DNA of 60,743 nucleotides from the NCBI GenBank assembly GCA_900642245.1, contig CAAAJI010000054.1, positions 190,836 through 251,578 of the forward strand. The letters run 5' to 3'. The stretch comes from Fragilaria radians. Lineage: Eukaryota > Bacillariophyta > Fragilariophyceae > Fragilariales > Fragilariaceae. The position numbers were made by a program, and so were the translations under genes. Below are positions 54,473 through 60,743 of the stretch, piece by piece (position 1 is the stretch's first letter; the number at the start of each line of letters is the position of its first letter). The notes below the pieces were generated by a model, which searched no databases, was not told the DNA's origin, and saw nothing but the letters and a program-made list of their open reading frames with translations.

Positions 54473-55816
54473 TCATATTTGGGTAGGATGATCAGTCTTG
54501 GCTCGCTTCGTATTCGGAGATGAAAGCTCAGTAGATTCCATTGTTTTGATTCTCTCTAAGGTGCGTACTAACTCTGGCAAGTCGAAAGAAATGCATAGCA
54601 TATTTTTCTTGGGTGAGACATCACGAACCAAATGAACACAAGGATTATGAATCTTGCAGCCAAGAGATAATTCACATCGTGCTATAGATTCAGCATATCC
54701 ATCTATGCTTGAAGACTTTGGTGCAAAGCAGTAGACATGAACTTTAGGTAATGTGTCACCAGAGAATCCTCGAAAGGCATCTAAAAATTCAGGGGCACTT
54801 GCTGGCAAGTTCATGATGGCATGGTGGAATTCAACTTTGCTTTCTTGTAGCAAGCGAATGAAAGATCGACCATCCATGTTGTACATATTCAAGTTGTTGC
54901 AGCGATTTTGCTTTGCATTGATATTCAAATATTCATAACTGTAAGGATTCAAATCATTTGCGTAAACAAGGCAAGGTCTAGTTACAGACTGAGAGTTTGC
55001 CGATGTCAAAGGTATAGAAAATGGACCGATTCCTGCCATGACGTCAGCCACCACTACAGATTCCTGTGTGTGACTTTGGTCGGAGGATCTTATCTCTTGG
55101 ACCAAGCGCCGATGTTCGCCTGCAAGTCGAGAGTTCCAATAGACTTGTTGAAAATCCAAAGTAAATCTGCACCCTTCTTCACGTAAAGTAACAATGGACC
55201 AATCTTTTTCCGAATCAAGGTTTGCAATAATCTTCATACCAAATGTACGATACGTAGTATCAATAGGCCCTTCCTTATGCACAACATATCGTATTCGAGG
55301 TTTATTTTTATCAAGCAAAACTTTGCCGATGATATATTGAAAGGGAAGCCATTCCTCACGAAGGTTAACATGCGCGATGGGACCAACACTCTCAAATGAA
55401 GAAGGTATTTCATCACAAGGTAATAGAGCTTGAAGAACTTCATCTACAGACCAATCATCATATGATCGTTGAAGGACATGCGTTGTCAAATTGATTGAGG
55501 AGTCAAATCCTGTATTGTTTTCATTTAGTAATTGCTGTACAATAGGATCATTTAGTGAACTTTTGCTATCAGCAAGAATTAGCTTCCGATAAAGGGGATC
55601 ACAGTCCGCAGGATATATTGATTTGACCTTTGGTCGATCTAACATGACGTGTCTCAGCGCCTTCCTCAGGGTAGCAACCCGTGAAACGGGAACTATCAGC
55701 GCCACAAACTCTTCGCTTGTCTCAAAATACTCGTGGGGAGGAAAGTCTGTAATTGGGTGAACAAAAGAAGGATTCAAAGGCATGTCAAAGAAAGTTTTTC
55801 GTTCGCAAGATGACAT
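54473..55816 (-). CDS. Trm5-type tRNA (guanine37-N1)-methyltransferase
   Basis: Trm5 methylates N1 of guanosine 37, next to the anticodon, using S-adenosylmethionine, which prevents frameshifting. Intronless, 447 aa from the ATG at 55816; the open frame extends slightly further but only with non-ATG codons. The N-terminal D1/D2 region is followed by LPFQYIIGKVLLDKNKP and the fold's signature blocks: FTLDFQQVYWNSRLAGEHRR, SAM motif I VVADVMAGIGPFSIPL (about residue 258), motif II NDLNPYSYEYLNINAKQNR, and the active-site NLP box HHAIMNLPASAPEFLDAF (about 331). The C-terminus carries a basic, Ser/Thr-rich stretch (NTKRAKTDHP), possibly a nuclear signal. No mitochondrial presequence is obvious, so a cytosolic or nuclear enzyme is more likely. 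Confidence 0.92.
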   Translation of the reverse strand: MSSCERKTFFDMPLNPSFVHPITDFPPHEYFETSEEFVALIVPVSRVATLRKALRHVMLDRPKVKSIYPADCDPLYRKLILADSKSSLNDPIVQQLLNENNTGFDSSINLTTHVLQRSYDDWSVDEVLQALLPCDEIPSSFESVGPIAHVNLREEWLPFQYIIGKVLLDKNKPRIRYVVHKEGPIDTTYRTFGMKIIANLDSEKDWSIVTLREEGCRFTLDFQQVYWNSRLAGEHRRLVQEIRSSDQSHTQESVVVADVMAGIGPFSIPLTSANSQSVTRPCLVYANDLNPYSYEYLNINAKQNRCNNLNMYNMDGRSFIRLLQESKVEFHHAIMNLPASAPEFLDAFRGFSGDTLPKVHVYCFAPKSSSIDGYAESIARCELSLGCKIHNPCVHLVRDVSPKKNMLCISFDLPELVRTLERIKTMESTELSSPNTKRAKTDHPTQI

Positions 55817-58800
55817 TGTAGTGGCTTTCAATTTGGGTTTAGGTACAAATTAAAATTTCAAGGCCTGCCAGAAAATCAGAAAATTATACCAAAGCTGACG
55901 CAAGGTTCTGAAGGAGACTGACATTTCCCCCTGAAATTTGGATACTCTTTTTGCATTGGAAAAGCAATGGACATGGAATGAAACAGAACGTCAGCAGAAA
56001 ATGAAAGAGAAATCTGGAATATCAATGAAGGATGAGAATTATTGAATGTATTTATAACATGACTTCAAAAGAAACTCAAATGACAAGCCACTTTGCAATG
56101 GTAGTTGTGCTGCCCATGGAGATCAAGTTGCAAAACAAGATATGGAGAAGCGTTGTGACGCGGCTCATAAAGTTATGCGGTTCCATTGAATTTGAAACTG
56201 AACACATGCAAATTGAGTTCGAAACTGATAGTTAAGCTTTGGAGTGTTACTAGGTACATGTCGCTGGCATCATAAGATGTTTACCAGAGAATTACTCATG
56301 ATGAATAAGTTGTTTCGCGCGATTTTTGTTTTCAAGCACTTACATGAACTTTAATCTGATAAAATATTGTCATATTTCTGTTGCTTCTTGAAATTAAAAA
56401 TGTTCATGGTAGGATTAATTCCTCTCACCAATGAGTTTCAGTAAGCCTGAAGGTTGATTTCTGTAGAAGTGTAGGAAATCTAGTGGCAATGAAAAATGCC
56501 ATATAGTACTAGGATTAAACATTCAACGACACTGACCTACCTTGACTGAAGGATCAAGAAGCTAATTCCTAACGCAATAGGTTGTAAACAATAACTGTTC
56601 AATAACAAAAAATATTAATCTAGGAGATGTGTGTGTGCACTGGTATAAGGAGACGTCCTGTACCGTTAGTGCAAAGTAAACAATGGTAGAATTTAAAAAA
56701 TCTTATATTTACTCATCTACCTATGCGTAGTTACGAGTAAACTATCCTATTACTTATCTACCACATTTTAACTTTGATAAATGATTCACTAGTTACGCTT
56801 AGTGCAGATTAAATGTTGCTTATAAATGGAAAGTATCATTACACAATCTACCACCGTATCCAATCTAGGACAACTATAATAATGATCTATATGAAGATCT
56901 AGTTGCAGAGTTAGCCCCCCAATAACAAAAGAGTCTAGAGACTAAACTAACTTATCCTTGTAGACCTCCAACATGTCCTTATGAACAAGTTGAAGAGACG
57001 CTTTAGCACAAGATCTAATGATTCAAGAGAGTTCATGCACATTTCTTGAGAAGAGTCAAGAAGTTTTCTGTGAGAGTAGTTCTAAGACAAAACAAGACTA
57101 AAGAATAAGAGTAATCTAAAATAGATTTTTATTTATCATTGTGCTATTTCTATATCTCACCGTAGAGTAGACACTAAATCATCCCAATGATATGATAGCT
57201 TTTAGTAATATTCTATTAGATTTTCATTTTTGAATTCCAATAAGGTGAGCTCATTGCTTACAACTTTGTGCGCTTGCTCAATCATACAATTTCAATGTTA
57301 ATTGCGATTTGTCTCCTGTTTTGGTTCTATAATGCCATAACTGTCGCACACTTATTTCAAATCTCGTCTGAATTTGTCCCCACTCTTAAGATATTGAACT
57401 CAGGACAAGGATTTCCCGCCAGCTAGTTGCTATGAAATATATTTTGGACGGCTTGGTGGTTTCCAAAATATCGAACAAGCCTATAGCTGGATTGCAAAAT
57501 GAATAGAAGCAGAGAATGTACTTTGGATGAGATATTTATGAAATGAGAAACGACAAAATCCACCTAGAGCGTGACGAATGGATCGAATTCCGTCATTTTG
57601 CGAGGTAACAAAAAAATCCCTGCATTCCTAACTGCTAATGTCAAAGCGGTTGACTGAACTTGGGGTATAATGGGAGTCCTTCAGTTCCAATCACTTTCTC
57701 AAGTTTCCCAAGTACAATTTGATGGGAAGAAAAAATCACAATTGACATTTCTTGAAGGGAAACGTGTTGAAGAAAGGGACCACAGATAAAGCAAAGATAT
57801 CTGTAACGCAAATTTGAGGATAACCTCAATCAGATTGTATTATGGTTGGTCACTGTCTAATAACTAGTGTTCTATTTCTTCTGTAAAAAACTATAGTTTT
57901 AAACAATTATTTTTAAAAGACCCATGCCAAAAAGCATTGTTGGTTAGTCTTACGAAATCATCACAATAGGTCTTTACCCCTCCCCTTGATAGGATAAGTG
58001 TCCGAATCCTATTTGTGAGTCTTATCATTGAAGTTAAGGATAATGCCTAATTCTCCTTGGCCATTGTTTATTCCATGAATATTTGATGATTCAGAACGCT
58101 CATTCGCATGAATCACTCAAACAAAATTAGTTGTTGTTGTTGTTTTCTGGGAGTGTAAAGGTCACAATTTCAGTTGTGTCGGTGGTAAATTAAGTACGCA
58201 ATACACTCCAAATGGTTGGGTTTAATGTCATCAATTTAATGAGCTATTTAATTGCACTTTTCAAGCATAGTTCTGCGGTTGGCATCAGCAACTTGCTTGC
58301 TGTTAATTCTGTATAAACATTGGATGTTTTCGTTAGCTTAGACTCCCTCTCTTAACAAAACAGCTCATTGACTGAGTTGTAGCTCCATAAATGGGGTGAG
58401 GATATTTCTATATGCCACCAGAACGCAAATACGAGATTGCAATCTAGATTACACTGCCATTCAATGGGGTCTTGTGTTCAAATCTTTATAAAGCTTTGGA
58501 GAGTAGCATAATTCAAATATTTTGAATTATTGTAACTTAGTTAACATTGCTATGCTTGTCTTATCACTTTTTATAAATACTTTCTTCTTATGTGAAGTTA
58601 TCAGTCAAAAGGAAAATGGCTCATCACACATCTTTTGTCATACTCATCCAAAACTTTTAGGGGAATTTGGAATGTAGTCAAAATGTAACTTTCTTTGTAT
58701 AGATGTGCAAAAACATAGAATTTGCTTTCTCTCTGTTTATCTTTTTACTAAAATCTGGTTCAGCTTAGCATTTAAGATTTCATTTGCGTTTGCTGATTGA

Positions 58801-60743
58801 AACCTCACTCCAAGAAGCTCTACTACGTCTAAGGAGTGTCGATGTATACCCTGGCAAACCGAATGACTGTTTGTAGTCTATATATATATGTATATGTTTC
58901 GTGTAAACATCCTTGTATATCAATGAGTGGTATATACTGAAAGAAAGGCATTGGGGCGACAGAAATAACTAATTAAGTCTGAGTTATCAGTAAGAATAGC
59001 TTTCTTCACTCGAAACTATATACACTATGTAATATCTTAGGCTTTGATTTACTTTAATTGGTGTTCTCCTCAAAGATGATTTCTTATTGTCCATTTTGTA
59101 AACAACAACAAGTTTCTTGAATACAAACGCTACAAAATTTGGTCAGAGAAAAGATAACTTGCATTTCACTCATAAAAGACATAAAATATTGACACAAAGC
59201 GATAAAGCTAAGCTGAACCGAAGTTTTCATTTGAGTCTATTCTTCGTGGATTCTGCGCATGTTTTATATTTCTTTGCATCGGTATACATATTTTCCCGAT
59301 AATTTGGTAATCGCCACTCCTTGATATGTATTCATACATTAGGAGTTCAACTATTCTTGGTAACTTGTTTATCATGAAAGTTGAAAATGTTTCATCAATT
59401 GTGCTATCCACTTACTTCGAAAACTCATGGATTACTATTTTTAAATTCAAAACATTCTCAAGGCTCTGTCGTATTATCGAATTTCTCTGATTTGTCCTCC
59501 TGTGATGGATTGGAAAAGAAAGACTTTGTCCCGTTTCATAGTGGTAATGCCAACGATCCTTTGAATTGTTTTCTGCCATTACGCTTGTAATTTCGTTCAT
59601 TGGCTATTATTAGCTAGGAATCGGATAATCATGATACTCTATTGACACCATAACAAGTTAATTAATTGACATGGCAGAGTATTATACTTTCACGTGCCTC
59701 ATCACTTTCATAGGAGCCGACAGATCATGTTTTGCCACTTGTCATGGACACATGACAGTGTGTAGAGAACGGATCATACTATACAGCTTGAAGGAATTAA
59801 CAACTACTCCGAGCACTTATCAGCCGATGCATTTTCTAGTTGCCAAGGAAGTAGTGTCGCCCCGATTTTGGGTACTTCAGTACAGACATTGATATTGCAT
59901 TAAATATTTCGCTTTGTGCAGATTGTTTGACCGATTTCAAAAATATTTCTTTACTGACTAGCAATTTTTGGAGAAATTGAATTACTCTTACCGTGGGAAA
60001 AGTGCCGGGATTTGAACAAAGGATGAAGAAAATAAGGTTCATTGTCTAGCTTGAAACATCATGAAGAATCGATTCCCTACTTCATGAGCATTGAAAATTT
60101 TGGAGAGTTTCAGATGAATGAATGGCATGGACACGGCGCCATTTGATGAGAAATAAATCAATAACATTGTGGAGGGAAAAATAATGCATTGAAAGCCAAC
60201 AAAAGGTTTATTCATGTATCATCAAACATGCCATTCATTATCTTTACCGATAATGGTGGAGAGCTTTTATTAACTAAAGAATTGGAACGTGGACAACAAA
60301 ATCTAAAACTCCACACACCTATACTGCCATGTTATTTTTTGGGATGAAGTTATGATTGACTACACGTCATCAAAAAAATTAATAGAATGAAACAGTACAC
60401 TACTCTACATCTCAGTTCTATCCCTATTGTAAAACAAAATTGTAACTTCGTTCACTTACTCATTTACTTATACGTACGTTTTTGATTACGTACGTGTCAA
60501 TCCTTGATCGAAAAAAAATTCCTGCCCTGTAGAAGTGATGGTAATCCCTTCTCACATGTAAGAGCACGATTTTGATATAAAAGGTCGAAAGTTATTCTTG
60601 TTAAACACTTCATTGTAATTTTTTGGAAATATCGATTTTTCATGTTTGACGAATCAATCCCGTAAATTCAAAAATTAAGTGCGCAAAGATATTTGAATTG
60701 TGAGTTAATTCAATACGTTTTGGTCGAATCAAATTTCAAATAA
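55817..60743. other. Gene-poor right end
   Basis: Nearly 5 kb of AT-rich sequence upstream of the Trm5 gene with no supported gene. A 73-codon ATG-started frame at 59671-59892 (MAEYYTFTCLITFIGADRSC) is somewhat GC-richer than its surroundings, but it has no motif and I do not call it. A GTT trinucleotide run lies near 58130. A Ty1/copia integrase remnant lies near 60.2 kb (listed separately). Nothing else is recognisable. Confidence 0.4.
60180..60305 (+). mobile_element. Ty1/copia integrase remnant
   Basis: The plus strand reads NNALKANKRFIHVSSN, then MPFIIFTDNGGELLLTKELE. The xxTDNGGEL core is the conserved second catalytic-Asp region of copia-type integrases. The frame stays open for about 45 codons but ends soon after (LPCYFLG and a stop). 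No other integrase, RT or RNase H block was found before the window ends. It may be a truncated copy or one that continues beyond the window. Confidence 0.6.

Noticed and set aside
58886..58910. TA-rich run (TATATATATATGTATATG) as a promoter TATA box
   Set aside because: No gene start lies downstream within a sensible distance; ordinary low-complexity DNA.
59671..59892. 73-codon ATG frame
   Set aside because: No motif, signal or neighbour that supports it; length is within chance for this region.
60000..60030. tRNA-like T-arm (minus strand GTTCAAATCCCGG)
   Set aside because: The T stem does not pair (CTTTG against CCCGG) and no acceptor or anticodon arm fits around it.

Overview
This window looks like nuclear DNA of a photosynthetic protist, most likely a diatom or another stramenopile with a secondary red plastid. 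It is AT-rich, roughly two-thirds A+T by eye. The genes are eukaryotic and either intronless or cut by short GT-AG introns, mostly 59-110 nt. One gene, a RelA/SpoT homologue, starts with a signal peptide followed by a phenylalanine (residues NVSSF), which resembles the bipartite plastid presequence of these algae. The group assignment is an inference from these traits, and no species is claimed.

Layout. 3.0-4.9 kb (-): PP2A B56 regulatory subunit with a tiny first exon. 7.9-16.8 kb: a run of secretory-pathway membrane proteins, namely EMC10 (-), a membrane-anchored thioredoxin/PDI-like protein (-), a type II Golgi-type sulfotransferase (-), a REEP/HVA22 ER-shaping protein (+) and a small single-pass acidic protein (-). 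17.9 kb: a gap of 189 Ns next to a GC-rich tandem repeat. 20-21 kb (+): a secreted alpha/beta hydrolase with a Cys-rich, granulin-like N-terminus. 23.7-27.1 kb (-): a five-exon MscS-type channel. 28-29.3 kb (-): an F-box-like, Cys-rich protein. 31.3-33.4 kb (+): the plastid RSH. 34-38.6 kb (-): a decayed non-LTR retrotransposon. 39.3-40.1 kb (+): an unrecognised, probably mitochondrial, membrane protein. 44.0-46.5 kb (+): a protein built from about 20 copies of one Trp-centred helical motif. 50.4-53.0 kb (-): a SART3/Prp24-like splicing factor. 54.5-55.8 kb (-): Trm5 tRNA m1G37 methyltransferase.

The long gaps between genes are not empty. Reading all frames by eye reveals broken Ty3/gypsy reverse-transcriptase fragments (about 1.75, 11.6 and 14.4 kb), a Ty1/copia integrase scrap (60.2 kb), decayed coding stretches of unknown origin and several short tandem or inverted repeats. 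Retroelement decay seems to account for much of the spacing.

Exon joins were derived by hand from splice signals, reading frame and family conservation. They were checked arithmetically for phase but not against transcripts. No tRNA, rRNA or CRISPR structure was found. The best candidate for something undescribed is the tandem Trp-motif protein at 44.0-46.5 kb. Next are the synthetase-only plastid RSH and the Cys-rich/hydrolase fusion.
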